64,000 bases of DNA from contig JALJCO010001293.1 of NCBI GenBank assembly GCA_023101725.1, positions 1-64,000 on the forward strand, read 5' to 3'. Made by a program: the position numbers and the translations under genes. The notes under the pieces were generated by a model, which saw only the letters and a list, made by a program, of their open reading frames with translations, searched no databases and had not been told where the DNA came from. This DNA comes from Atherinomorus stipes (Eukaryota; Chordata; Actinopteri; Atheriniformes; Atherinidae). Of the stretch, positions 1 through 8,279 are shown piece by piece (position 1 is the stretch's first letter; each line of letters opens with the position of its first letter).

Positions 1-819
1 CGAAACGGACCGGAACTGCGTTCCGGGGAGAAACATTCAGACCTCCTCTACCGGAAAAGAACTGGAACGGTCGGAAAAGCAACTTTCACCTGTGGTGGAC
101 TGAACATCGGAACGTTAACCAGTGCGGTGGCCTGCCCACCAGACCTTTTCAGCAGTTGCTGACAGTCAGGTCGCACTTGATATTTGAATAAACAATAATG
201 CAACTCACTAGGGAATCTACCCAACTGAAGTTTGCACAACGTAGCAACGTTGGGTGGAAACAAACACACCCTCCTCTTTCTGTGAAGCCGTCCGCGACAA
301 TGCTGACCCCACCTCCCTCCTCTCCCCTCCTCCCACACATTTGCAAAGGCAACATGAGGCGCTTTCAGACTGTAGGAACCTTTTGGAGTTCCTATAACCT
401 TTTCGGGAACCAGGCAGTTATTTTGCCCATTCGGACATACAGTATAGGAACTAGGACCTTGGACCTCAGTTCCTATAACCTTTTTAGCTCTGCCTCACTC
501 CGAGGCAGGGTCTTTTCGGGTTCCATAGGAACTGAAATACGTAGGTGCTTGGTGATTGGTAGAACTGGCAAGCCCCGCCCTTGCGTGAGCTCCGCTTCTT
601 CCAGCCCCGCCATATTTAAAGGTGCCATGACATCAAATTTCACTTTTCTGGGGTTTTGGGTGTATAATATGATCTGTTGTGCACTGATGAGGCCATGTGA
701 ATGTCCAGAGTGAGAATCAAAGTTCCTGTTTATGGTCTGTCAGCTTTGTCTCTCTGCTCAGAAACAGTTGAATCAGACAGCAGGCTATCATTCTACGTAG
801 TTCCATCATTCTACGTAAT
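1..819. repeat. Degenerate repeat-rich flank of the LTR element
   Basis: No coding region is supported here; open frames in this stretch lack any recognisable domain. A 17-base direct repeat, AGTTCCTATAACCTTTT, occurs at 387-403 and 468-484. Inverted relatives of its core (TATAGGAACT near 443, CATAGGAACT near 522) lie close by, which suggests the remains of a DNA transposon with terminal or subterminal repeats. A second direct repeat, ATCATTCTACGTA followed by GTT or ATT, sits at 787-802 and 805-820, and the LTR element inserted at the second copy. The family is not identified. Confidence 0.4.
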
Positions 820-1427
820 TGTGAGGGACCATGCAGTAAGGCAGCGGGACACAAGAGATTTAGTCAAACTGGGCTTCCTTTATTTGCCCCAAAAATGGTT
901 AACAAATGAATTCAACTAAACACAAATGGTAAAAGAGGCCAACTAAATAGAACTAGACTCCAAAATCAGAACTGAAAGAACTCAAACAAACGAATGGGCA
1001 TAACAAACAAACTGACCTCCCAAACAATCAGACAGAGGAACTTAAGTATCAGTTAAGCCAAACTAAAAATTAACACAAAAGGGGAAATAACATGGCTGCT
1101 ACAGTTTTAACTAACCAAACTCAATATAAATCCCCAGACCCCCCATGACACAGCATGCTGTGGTGCAGTCCAATCAGGCTGGCAGCCTACTGAGTCCACG
1201 CCTTTGCTGCACCAGGAAAAATCTCCAGATAACTCAAAGAAAGGAAACAAATGTTAGTACAAACATAATTTAAACTGAATACCCCCGCTTGAATCTGAAA
1301 ATATGAAAACTTAATATAATGTATGAGATGTAGGCTATGCGTATATATTTGTGGACTCGTGACTGCAAAAGAAAATAAACTATTAATGGTGAGGTGTAAA
1401 TATTACCATGTGGGGCTTGCCATCACA
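820..1427 (-). repeat. 3' LTR of the Gmr1-like element
   Basis: 608-base long terminal repeat, TG...CA ends when read on the plus strand. It matches the LTR at 5962-6570 with one substitution (G at about 1336 against A) and three homopolymer length changes. Because the element reads on the minus strand, this is its 3' LTR. A polyadenylation signal AATAAA (minus strand, 884-879) lies in it. Confidence 0.95.
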
Positions 1428-1671
1428 CACTCCCCCTCTTCAGGACTCTCGCTAATGCAGCGAGAGAGATAGTCCGCTGTGACATTCTCCTGCCTGGTAT
1501 GTGGTTGATGATGAACCGAAAAGGTTGCAGCGCCAGGTGCCACCGCGTGATGCGTCCGTTTGAGTCCTTCATCTTTTCCAGCCACTGGAGCGCCTTGTGA
1601 TCCGTTTCCAGGGTGAACTCCCTTCCAAGCAGATAATAACGAAAGGAGTCCAGAGCCCACTTGATTGCCAA
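1423..1671 (-). CDS. pol: pol: RNase H (partial)
   Basis: Open frame with LLGREFTLETDHKALQWL, the typical Ty3/gypsy RNase H motif in which the TDH Asp belongs to the active site, and then INHIPGRRM. The stretch 1672-1855 between RT and this frame encodes the start of RNase H in another frame. The product ends just before the polypurine tract, so RNase H is the last protein of pol here. No integrase follows, which supports the gene order. Confidence 0.88.
   Translation of the reverse strand: MAIKWALDSFRYYLLGREFTLETDHKALQWLEKMKDSNGRITRWHLALQPFRFIINHIPGRRMSQRTISLAALARVLKRGSV
1428..1443 (-). other. Polypurine tract before the 3' LTR
   Basis: On the minus strand the bases just before the 3' LTR read GAAGAGGGGGAGTGTG. 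This is almost all purine and is correctly placed as the primer for plus-strand DNA synthesis. Confidence 0.75.
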
Positions 1672-1855
1672 TGCTTCCTTCTCTATTGTAGAGTAGCGAA
1701 CTTGGCGGGAAACAGCTTCCGGCTGATGTATGCCACTGGATGCCGCTCTCCTTGTGAACCCTGCAGAAGGACAGCTCCCAAACCCCTATCTGAGGCATCA
1801 GTCTGTAATACAAATGGCTCAGCAAAGTCAGGACTGTACAAGACAGGTTGCTTAC

Positions 1856-2293
1856 TCAGAGAGTGTTGGATGTCATGAAAAGCAGCCTCCGTATCCTCTG
1901 TCCACTGGATGTGATTAGAGAGCGAGACCCAGTCAGGTCAGTGAGCAAAGCTGCCCTAGCAGAGAACTGTGGGATGAAGCGATGGTAAAAGCCGGCCATG
2001 CCCAGGAAAGATCTGAGTTGCTTCCTTGTTTGGGGCAGAGGACATGACTCCATGGCCTGAATCTTGCTGACTTGTGGCCTTATGACCCCATTCCCAATAA
2101 CATGACCCAGGTATTCTGTCTCTGCAGCAGCAAAGATGCATTTGGATGGATTCACAGTCAGCCCAGCAGAATGAAGACGATCCAAAACAGCGGTCAAGTG
2201 ATCAAGATGTTCCTCCCAGGTTGTGCTGTAAATGACAATATCATCCAAATAGGCAGCAGCAAACTCAGAGCAGTTACACAGTACCTGGTCCAT
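1856..2293 (-). CDS. pol: pol: reverse transcriptase, palm and thumb with YLDD (partial)
   Basis: Contains the RT active site YLDDIVIYS (Tyr at about 2251), with both catalytic aspartates intact. It then has EEHLDHLTAVLDRL and YLGHVIGNGVI, followed by LRSFLGMAGFYHRFI of the thumb/connection region, all usual for Ty3/gypsy RT. The frame starts just after a break at about 2300-2370 and is lost again near 1930. Confidence 0.92.
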   Translation of the reverse strand: MDQVLCNCSEFAAAYLDDIVIYSTTWEEHLDHLTAVLDRLHSAGLTVNPSKCIFAAAETEYLGHVIGNGVIRPQVSKIQAMESCPLPQTRKQLRSFLGMAGFYHRFIPQFSARAALLTDLTGSRSLITSSGQRIRRLLFMTSNTL

Positions 2294-2369
2294 TAGTCGC
2301 TGGAAAGTTGCTGGAGCCCCATGCAGTCCAAAAGGTAAGACAGTAAAGTGGAAGAGCCCCCATGGTGTC

Positions 2370-2792
2370 CTAAATGCTGTAAACTCCCTGACCTCTCAGT
2401 GGTGGGACTGCCAATACCCCTTGCACAGGTCTATTGTGGTCAAATACTTCGCCTTTCCCAGACGCTTCAAGCATATCATCTATTCGGGGTGTTGGATATG
2501 AGTCAAACATTGAGACTGCATTCAGGTACCTGAAATCAATGCAGAACCTTATGCTTCCATCCTTCTTAGGAACCAAGACCACTGGACTACACCACTCACT
2601 TTTGGAGGCCTCAATGATCCCCAGGGACAGCATCAGGTCAATCTCAGCTTTCAGTGAAGACAGCAGACGTTCCGGGATCCTGTAACTTAATCGCTTTGCA
2701 GAAACACCCTCCCGAACAAGAATGTCATGTTCAACAAAGTTTGTTCTTCCTGGGTTTTCTTGGAAGACCACTGATTTACAGAGCTCCCTCAC
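2370..2792 (-). CDS. pol: pol: reverse transcriptase, fingers region (partial)
   Basis: Open frame with the standard early RT blocks of Ty3/gypsy elements: IIEASKSEWCSPVVLVPKKD and then IRFCIDFRYLNAV. The second block includes the conserved Asp of motif A's approach and the R-LN pattern. It follows the integrase C-terminal part directly, with a 17-base overlap of frames. The frame decays after EASGKGEVFD near 2440, where a frame change occurs. RT copies the element's RNA into DNA. Confidence 0.88.
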   Translation of the reverse strand: MRELCKSVVFQENPGRTNFVEHDILVREGVSAKRLSYRIPERLLSSLKAEIDLMLSLGIIEASKSEWCSPVVLVPKKDGSIRFCIDFRYLNAVSMFDSYPTPRIDDMLEASGKGEVFDHNRPVQGVLAVPPLRGQGVYSI

Positions 2793-3434
2793 CTGCCTGC
2801 TGCTTGTCCTCTGGGAGATGGCTCAGATCACAGTCTAGAGAGCTGGTATGTGGTAGGTATTGTTCATCCACCTCTTCCTCCTCCGACACCCCCCGTATCA
2901 GCATCACATCTGATCTACTTTCCGGTTGCTGCACCCACTCTTTCAGGAGGTTTATGTGCAGGACCTTACTAGAGCGTGACTGTCCAGGGGTAGATACCTG
3001 GTAGGTGGTGGGTCCAAGCTTCTTCATGACTTCAAACGGGTCCCTGCCATTTGGCCAACAGCTTGTTGGCATCACTGGGAAGAAGCACAAGCACTTTTTG
3101 TCCTGGCATGAAGGATCTCTGCAGGCAGATTTGTCGTACCAAGTCTTCTGCCGCTGCTGAGCCTCCAACATGTGTGACTGGGCCAGCTCGCTCATCCTCT
3201 CCAGTTTTCCCTCATCTGGATAACATGGGAAACAACATTATCCAGTTCATCCCCCACTTTATCTCCTTCCCAAGTTTCCTTCAGAAGGAGAGAGGGCCCT
3301 AACTTCATGTCCATACAAAAGTTCAAAAGGAGAGAAGCCTGTAGAGGCTTGGGGTACTTCCCTGTAAGCAAAGAGGAGATATGGCAGCCACAGATCCCAG
3401 TCTGTACCCTTGTCACTGACGAACTTCTTGACAT
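2776..3434 (-). pseudogene. pol: pol: integrase C-terminal part, in two frames
   Basis: Two overlapping minus-strand frames, 3434-3192 and 3195-2776, carry the rest of the integrase. The first includes LLKETWEGDKVGDELDNVV. The second has RQKTWYDKSA, then DPFEVMKKLGPTTYQV, a GPY/F-like module, and VLHINLLKEWV, which resembles the end of gypsy integrases. An acidic tail (SEEEEVDEQY) follows. The many small frame changes across 3500-3190 make this non-functional as written. Sequence then runs straight into RT. Confidence 0.8.
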
Positions 3435-3462
3435 CTGCTTCCGAGTCTGGTTAAAAGGCCCG

Positions 3463-3861
3463 TCAGTCCATCAGTTTGAGGGTGGTATGATGAGGTTCGC
3501 AGGCTCCGGATACCTCACAACTGATAAACTGTTTCAGCAGAGTTGATATAAAGTTAGTTCCATGGTCAGTTAATATTTCACGAGGGAATCCCACTCTTGC
3601 AAAAAACTGCACCAAACAAAATGCAACAGACTTTGCTTTTATGGATTTCAGAGGAAACACTTCTGGGTACCTTGTGGCATAATCTGTTACGACGAGCATG
3701 TAGCGATTTCCCGCTTTACTCTTTTCAACAGGCCCTACAATGTCCATTCCAAGGCGGTCAAAAGGGGTACCAATGACAGGGAGTGGCTGGAGTGGCGCTC
3801 TAGGGGGGATTTTGGCAGATGTAATCTGGCACTGAGGGCAACCTTTACAGAATTGGGCCAC
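3463..3861 (-). CDS. pol: pol: integrase catalytic core (partial)
   Basis: Continues the integrase after a frame change. It starts with the zinc-binding cysteines CKGCPQC and then enters an RNase H-like core. The motif DRLGMDIVGPV contains the first catalytic Asp, and LTDHGTNF contains the second Asp of the DDE triad. The third acidic residue falls beyond the point where this frame fails (about 3490). Role in the family: joining the retrotransposon DNA into the genome. The truncation is by frameshift, not by deletion, since related sequence continues in other frames to 3192. Confidence 0.88.
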   Translation of the reverse strand: MAQFCKGCPQCQITSAKIPPRAPLQPLPVIGTPFDRLGMDIVGPVEKSKAGNRYMLVVTDYATRYPEVFPLKSIKAKSVAFCLVQFFARVGFPREILTDHGTNFISTLLKQFISCEVSGACEPHHTTLKLMD

Positions 3862-3895
3862 ATCTTTGCGTAGGCCTGGCCAATGAAAATGGCGT

Positions 3896-4783
3896 TTAAT
3901 GCGGGCTGTAGTCTGTGTGCTTACCTAGATGGCCAGCCCAGGGAATCGAATGCCCCATGGTGAGGATAGGGTTTCTCACTGTTGCAGGAACCACAAGTTG
4001 CAATACTGACCCCTGCTGACGGTAGAGGATCTCATTTTGCAGAATGTACTGCTCTCCAGCAAAGTCTTGCCCACCTCTCAGGTCCTTCTCCTGTACCTTC
4101 TGGAAGAGAGATGTTAAAGATGGGTCAGATCTTTGGAGGTCAGCAATGTCTGATGGAATGTCAAACCCTAGAGGCAACACTGCCTCGTTACGTTGCATCT
4201 CCGCAGGAGACCGTTGGAATTTCTCCTGTCGCCTTTGTCTGCGGGTCTTCCGTGGCTTTGCAGCAGTTGTCTCCAGCTCCTCTTTAAAAAACGGCAGGGT
4301 GCTTAGAATCTCTGAGTGATCGCTGGTCTGTTTAACCTGTGCCCTGGTGACAGCCACATTACATGCATGGATTTGATCAGACTTCAACAAATCAAACAGC
4401 ACAGGGAGATCACGTCCAAGCACAGCAGGATAAGGCAGCCTGTCCACAACACCAACATTCAAAAAGTAAGTCTGATCCTGAACTTTTACATACATATCAG
4501 CTGTTGGATATCTTTTCTCCTCTCCATGAACACAGCAGATAGAAACAGTGTCACTGGTACGAATGATATTGGGTGGAACAAAATCTGTGTGCACAAGAGA
4601 CCAAGAACTCCCAGAATCAAGGAGGGCCTTGAGTTCAACTCCATTTACTTCAATCTGAGTCATCTTAATAGAAGTGTCACATTTCAGCTCAGGTTCAACA
4701 TAAAGACGAGGAACAACGCACATCTGTACCATGTTTGAAGAATTTTTTGGGACACATTGGCTTTGTATGGCCTTCCATTCCAC
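3896..4783 (-). CDS. pol: pol: aspartic protease, linker and integrase zinc-binding start
   Basis: Open frame of 295 codons that overlaps the end of gag in another frame. Protease: the catalytic motif LLDSGSS (Asp at residue 56) and the later flap/second-loop signature AVLGRDLPV near residues 120-128. A basic linker (RKTRRQRRQEK) follows near residue 200. The last third contains the start of an integrase HHCC zinc-binding domain: two histidines in SIPWAGHLGKH near the end, with the matching cysteines in the next frame (CKGCPQC at about 3840). The frame ends through a small indel near 3925. Finding integrase sequence directly after protease, with RT still downstream, shows the unusual domain order. 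Confidence 0.85.
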   Translation of the reverse strand: MEWKAIQSQCVPKNSSNMVQMCVVPRLYVEPELKCDTSIKMTQIEVNGVELKALLDSGSSWSLVHTDFVPPNIIRTSDTVSICCVHGEEKRYPTADMYVKVQDQTYFLNVGVVDRLPYPAVLGRDLPVLFDLLKSDQIHACNVAVTRAQVKQTSDHSEILSTLPFFKEELETTAAKPRKTRRQRRQEKFQRSPAEMQRNEAVLPLGFDIPSDIADLQRSDPSLTSLFQKVQEKDLRGGQDFAGEQYILQNEILYRQQGSVLQLVVPATVRNPILTMGHSIPWAGHLGKHTDYSPH

Positions 4784-5411
4784 AAAGGTAGCAAATTAAC
4801 TTCCTACCAGCCGCTTTTGGAGGTCTGGCTGACGGGTTATTCACCATTGGAGTCTTACTAGCCTTCCGGTCTGCTGGCTCCTGATGGTGCAAAAGAGGCA
4901 TCATTCCACAGTTCAGTGCCTTCCATGAGTTGCAGCTCCACGTTTGCCCCATCTCCCGAGCAGCCACAAAGACGTCAGCGAGCTTTGCAGCCTCCATTGC
5001 TGAAGGAGGGCTGTGTTCCAAAATCCAAACCTGAAGCTCAGGTGACAACATTCTCAAAAATTGCTCCAAAATAATGATCTCACCTATGTCTTGCATGGTT
5101 TTGCCTTCTGGCTGGATCCACTTCCCATAGAGTTCTTTTAGCCTGGCATACAGCTCTCGTGGGCTTTCATCAGGCTTGACTTCCAGAGATCTGAATCTTT
5201 GCCTGTAGGTCTCAGGGTTAACATTGTATTTGGAGAGAATGGCAGTTTTAACTTGATCATAATCCAAGGAGTCATCAATGTCCATATGCACATATGCACC
5301 TCTAGCTTTCCCAGTTAGCAAGGGTATTAAACGAAAAACCCAGTCTGACTTCTGCCAACGGTATGCTGCAGCCATACGTTCAAATGTGATTAAAAAAATG
5401 TTCAATATCAT
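4740..5411 (-). CDS. gag: gag, capsid (SCAN-like) and zinc knuckle
   Basis: This frame continues gag after the homopolymer break. The segment with RQRFRSLEVKPDESPRELYA, followed by a LEQFL and a WILEH motif (about residues 70-150 of the frame), has the pattern of a SCAN domain: a helical dimerisation module also found in vertebrate zinc-finger proteins. SCAN is known to have arisen from the capsid C-terminal region of Gmr1-like gypsy elements. A CCHC zinc knuckle, CYLCGMEGHTKPMC, gives Cys207, Cys210, His215 and Cys220 of the open frame and would bind the RNA. A protease-containing frame overlaps its end. The frame has no ATG of its own at the join, so the visible start is not a real start. 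Confidence 0.85.
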
Positions 5412-5862
5412 CCTCCTCAGTTAATTTTTCCATCCTGGGCTCTATTTGTGGTGGAGGCTGGAATGTGGGTGGAATGGCTGAATTGATTATAGCTGCAGTT
5501 GGCTTAGCTTGGACCTGATGAGCAGAGGTGGAGGGGAGGGTGTCGGACTCTAGTGGGTCAATATCAGCACCCTGAGTTTCTGATGGTGATGTTCGGGCCT
5601 GTATCTCTGACTGTAAAAGTTTAAACTGATGCTGAAGAGCTTTAAAACGCTGTTCTTGTCGTGCATTTAACTCACCCTGTTTTGCTTCACGGGCTTCCTG
5701 TTGCCCCATGTGAGTACGTAGCATAGCCATCAGATCAGACATAGTTGGTTCCTTATCCTCTCCTTCCGTGCTTTCCACCATTCCAGAGGCTCCATTTTCC
5801 TCCTCATCACCATTTTGTTGAGCAGATCCTTTTTTCTTATCACTTTTGCCACCACGATGCAT
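5380..5862 (-). CDS. gag: gag, N-terminal part (frame ends at a homopolymer)
   Basis: Open frame of 160 codons starting at the ATG at 5862-5860. It follows a leader that contains a run of more than 20 A (plus strand, about 5901-5922). The product is highly charged: a Lys/Gly/Glu-rich start (MHRGGKSDKKKG), then a Gln/Glu/Arg-rich helical stretch around residues 60-95 that could form a coiled coil, then a Pro-rich part. It ends with EEDDIEHFF just where the next gag frame begins. The break coincides with a run of seven A at 5392-5398, so a one-base length change there, real or from sequencing, explains it. Inference: matrix-like part of gag. Confidence 0.75.
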   Translation of the reverse strand: MHRGGKSDKKKGSAQQNGDEEENGASGMVESTEGEDKEPTMSDLMAMLRTHMGQQEAREAKQGELNARQEQRFKALQHQFKLLQSEIQARTSPSETQGADIDPLESDTLPSTSAHQVQAKPTAAIINSAIPPTFQPPPQIEPRMEKLTEEDDIEHFFNHI

Positions 5863-5939
5863 TTTCCTTTGATCCAAAGGCGAGGAAAGGGAGAAGGGAA
5901 AAAAAAAAAAAAAAAAAAAATCCTGTGTCCTACACTGGA

Positions 5940-5961
5940 TGATCTCACCACTGCCACCAAT
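5940..5961 (-). other. Presumed primer binding site next to the 5' LTR
   Basis: Directly after the 5' LTR on the minus strand the sequence reads ATTGGTGGCAGTGG. A TGG start is expected for a site complementary to a tRNA 3' CCA end. It resembles initiator-Met or Leu-type sites but does not match one that I can name with certainty. Confidence 0.45.
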
Positions 5962-6570
5962 TGTGAGGGACCATGCAGTAAGGCAGCGGGACACAAGAGA
6001 TTTAGTCAAACTGGGCTTCCTTTATTTGCCCCAAAAATGGTTAACAAATGAATTCAACTAAACACAAATGGTAAAAGAGGCCAACTAAATAGAACTAGAC
6101 TCCAAAATCAGAACTGAAAGAACTCAAACAAACGAATGGGCATAACAAACAAACTGACCTCCCAAACAATCAGACAGAGGAACTTAAGTATCAGTTAAGC
6201 CAAACTAAAAATTAACACAAAAGGGGGAAATAACATGGCTGCTACAGTTTTAACTAACCAAACTCAATATAAATCCCCAGACCCCCCCATGACACAGCAT
6301 GCTGTGGTGCAGTCCAATCAGGCTGGCAGCCTACTGAGTCCACGCCTTTGCTGCACCAGGAAAAATCTCCAGATAACTCAAAGAAAGGAAACAAATGTTA
6401 GTACAAACATAATTTAAACTGAATACCCCGCTTGAATCTGAAAATATGAAAACTTAATATAATGTATGAGATGTAGGCTATGCGTATATATTTGTAGACT
6501 CGTGACTGCAAAAGAAAATAAACTATTAATGGTGAGGTGTAAATATTACCATGTGGGGCTTGCCATCACA
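5962..6570 (-). repeat. 5' LTR of the Gmr1-like element
   Basis: 609-base long terminal repeat, near-identical to 820-1427. As the element is transcribed on the minus strand, this copy carries the active-side promoter. The CA end at 6569-6570 is followed directly by the target duplication GTAAT. Confidence 0.95.
6264..6320 (-). promoter_or_regulatory. LTR core promoter candidates: TATA-like and CCAAT boxes
   Basis: On the minus strand a TATA-like motif GATTTATATTG lies at about 6274-6264. An ATTGG (CCAAT box, reversed) lies at 6318-6314, about 40 bases upstream in the direction of transcription. The spacing fits an RNA polymerase II promoter in the U3 part of the LTR. Assignment is by motif only. 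Confidence 0.4.
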
Positions 6571-6622
6571 GTAATTTAATTGCTCCAATAAGAGCACACT
6601 ATCAAGTAAACAGCCCCTCCCC

Positions 6623-6658
<36 letters not shown>

Positions 6659-7204
6659 CCTAACGGTTTATGCACGTCCGCTCCCCCCTCCCCTCCCTGT
6701 CTGATTCAGCTTCGTGTATGGTGCAAGTAGTAACTTCTCTGCAGTCAGGTCTGGATTTTCAAACAAATGGATTTAAAAGAAAACTTCTGCAGCAACACTG
6801 AGGGAGGCGACCACAACCTTGTCATTACCTGTAAGTTTATTTATTTTCTAAATGCTGTCTTGTCTGATAAACGTAGCTAACACTGTCTGAACTGCCCATG
6901 TTGCTAGCAGTTAGCCTTTAGCAAACTCCGACCACAGCTTGACCTAGATTCTCCAAATAAGGTCATAGCGAAATAAGGTGTAGCCAATCAAAATGAATTC
7001 AACGTGGTCTCCGGGTAAAGCTCCATATCATCACCGGACCCAACTGTGTTACTGAGGAAGTGAGGTCTGGCGTTTCAAAACAATACTCCGCTGTAAAAAA
7101 TGCCGTTTTTTTCTTTGGAGTATTTACATATAAAGTAATGCCAACAACATAAACTAGTTTTTAACTGTTATGTCATCACTCCTTTAAAAAGTCTCACAGC
7201 TGTT
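6571..7204. repeat. Flank with C/CT microsatellite and a possible TTAA-element end
   Basis: A C-run (6619-6633) leads into (CT)n to 6659. No coding region is seen. At 7165-7187 the sequence ends in ATGTCATCACTCCTTTAA; reversed, it resembles the start at 616 (TTTAAAGG...ATGACAT). The LTR element may therefore have landed inside a TTAA-site transposon spanning 616-7187. This is tentative. Confidence 0.4.
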
Positions 7205-7835
7205 TAGCTGTTTACCTAGATCGTAATAACGACTGGAGGGCAATGAGTATGCCCACACCTGCCTGGCACCTCTCAAGGGGAGCAACTCCAGGTGGAACAA
7301 GGTCCAGCCCCTCTCGAGGATGGTGTTTCCAGAGTCCAATTATATCTAATCGGAACCGCTCAACCTCCCGCACCAGCTCAGGCTCCTTTCCAACAAGAGA
7401 GGTGACATTCCACGCCCCTACAGCTAGCTTCTGCAGCTGAGGGTTGGACCACCAGGGTCTCCCCAGCCCTTGGCTGCCACCCAATTCACACAGCACTCGA
7501 CCCCTACAGCCCCTCTCGCAGGAGGTGGGTCCACGGGAAGGGAGGCCCATGTCATCCTTTCAGGCTGAGCCTGACCACGCCCATTGGGCAGAAGCCCGGC
7601 CACCAAGCGCTCGCCTCCGTGCCCCACCTCCAGGCCTGGCTCCAGAGGGGGGCCAGGTGACCCCCATCCGGGCAAGGGACACGTGGCTTCAATGACTTGT
7701 CTCTCCATAAGGGCGTTTGGGTTGCGCTTTATCTGGTCCCTCCCCTAGTAACCCATACACAACATACCCCTTAGTATCCTCAGAACACACAAACCCCTCC
7801 ACCACGATAAGGGGACAGCCCAGGGAGGGCTGCCA
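7205..7835 (-). mobile_element. Non-LTR retrotransposon fragment, endonuclease N-terminus (Rex/RTE-like)
   Basis: On the minus strand the frame at 7550-7212 encodes AVGAWNVTSLVGKEPELVRE and then LDIIGL, the start of an apurinic/apyrimidinic-type endonuclease as found in fish LINEs. The Asn of WNV and the Glu of the following helix are the expected active-site positions. Further 5' (7560-7835, minus strand) the DNA has the C-rich 5' leader usual for this LINE family. The fragment stops after about 100 residues, so only the 5' end is kept, the opposite of the common 5' truncation. Family assignment (Rex3/RTE against Rex1) is uncertain. Confidence 0.7.
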
Positions 7836-8279
7836 TAAAACGCATGCACTTCATTTAAAACTCGCGAACAGTCTCTGCTTTCTGAAGTGCCTAAACATCT
7901 TCTATACCGCATTTAAAGCTGTCCTTACCGATCTTGGATTTCAAAAAGCGCAACAGATTATTTGAATGTCAACAGTCCCGCCTCACTCTTAAGACCCAAC
8001 GCCCCCCCCCATTCCCTCTGCCTCCCAATGTAGAAGCAAAAGTCTGACAGGCAGGTCCCCCGGCCACTCCTAGGGGTGCACCCCACTTCAAAGATTGGTT
8101 GGAGTTTTCATTGAATATTTAGAGATTGGAATAATATTTTATTTTGATTAATGGTGGGTCTGTCTTGTATTTCAGAGTTCCATGACTTCATCCATAGCAT
8201 TTTACCCTATTAAAAAAAAATAGTGTAACAATGCAACACCGCTTAGGGTTGCTTTCATAGACTAAATGAAAGCAAGATC
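7836..8279. other. No feature recognised
   Basis: Unique-looking sequence with a short C-run near 8001 and an A-run near 8211. I see no gene or repeat that I can name. Confidence 0.5.

Larger units (their letters stand above)
820..6570 (-). mobile_element. Ty3/gypsy LTR retrotransposon, Gmr1-like (gag-PR-IN-RT-RH order), broken reading frames
   Basis: This is a complete LTR retrotransposon of 5751 bases, read on the minus strand. It has two LTRs of 608 and 609 bases starting TG and ending CA, and a 5-base target duplication GTAAT at 815-819 and 6571-6575. Inside, in order of transcription, are a gag with a SCAN-like capsid and a zinc knuckle, an aspartic protease, an integrase (zinc-binding part, catalytic core, C-terminal part), a reverse transcriptase with YLDD, and RNase H. 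Having integrase before RT is the Ty1/copia order, yet the proteins are Ty3/gypsy-like. That combination is known from the Gmr1 group of deuterostome retrotransposons. No envelope gene is seen. The coding region is split over many frames by small indels, so this copy as written could not make a full polyprotein. Confidence 0.93.

Noticed and set aside
198..713. 171-codon plus-strand open frame
   Set aside because: No domain, starts in repeat-rich DNA, and the sequence shows transposon-like direct and inverted words instead of coding character.
3982..4738. Plus-strand open frames opposite pol
   Set aside because: Shadows of the minus-strand retrotransposon genes, no domain of their own.
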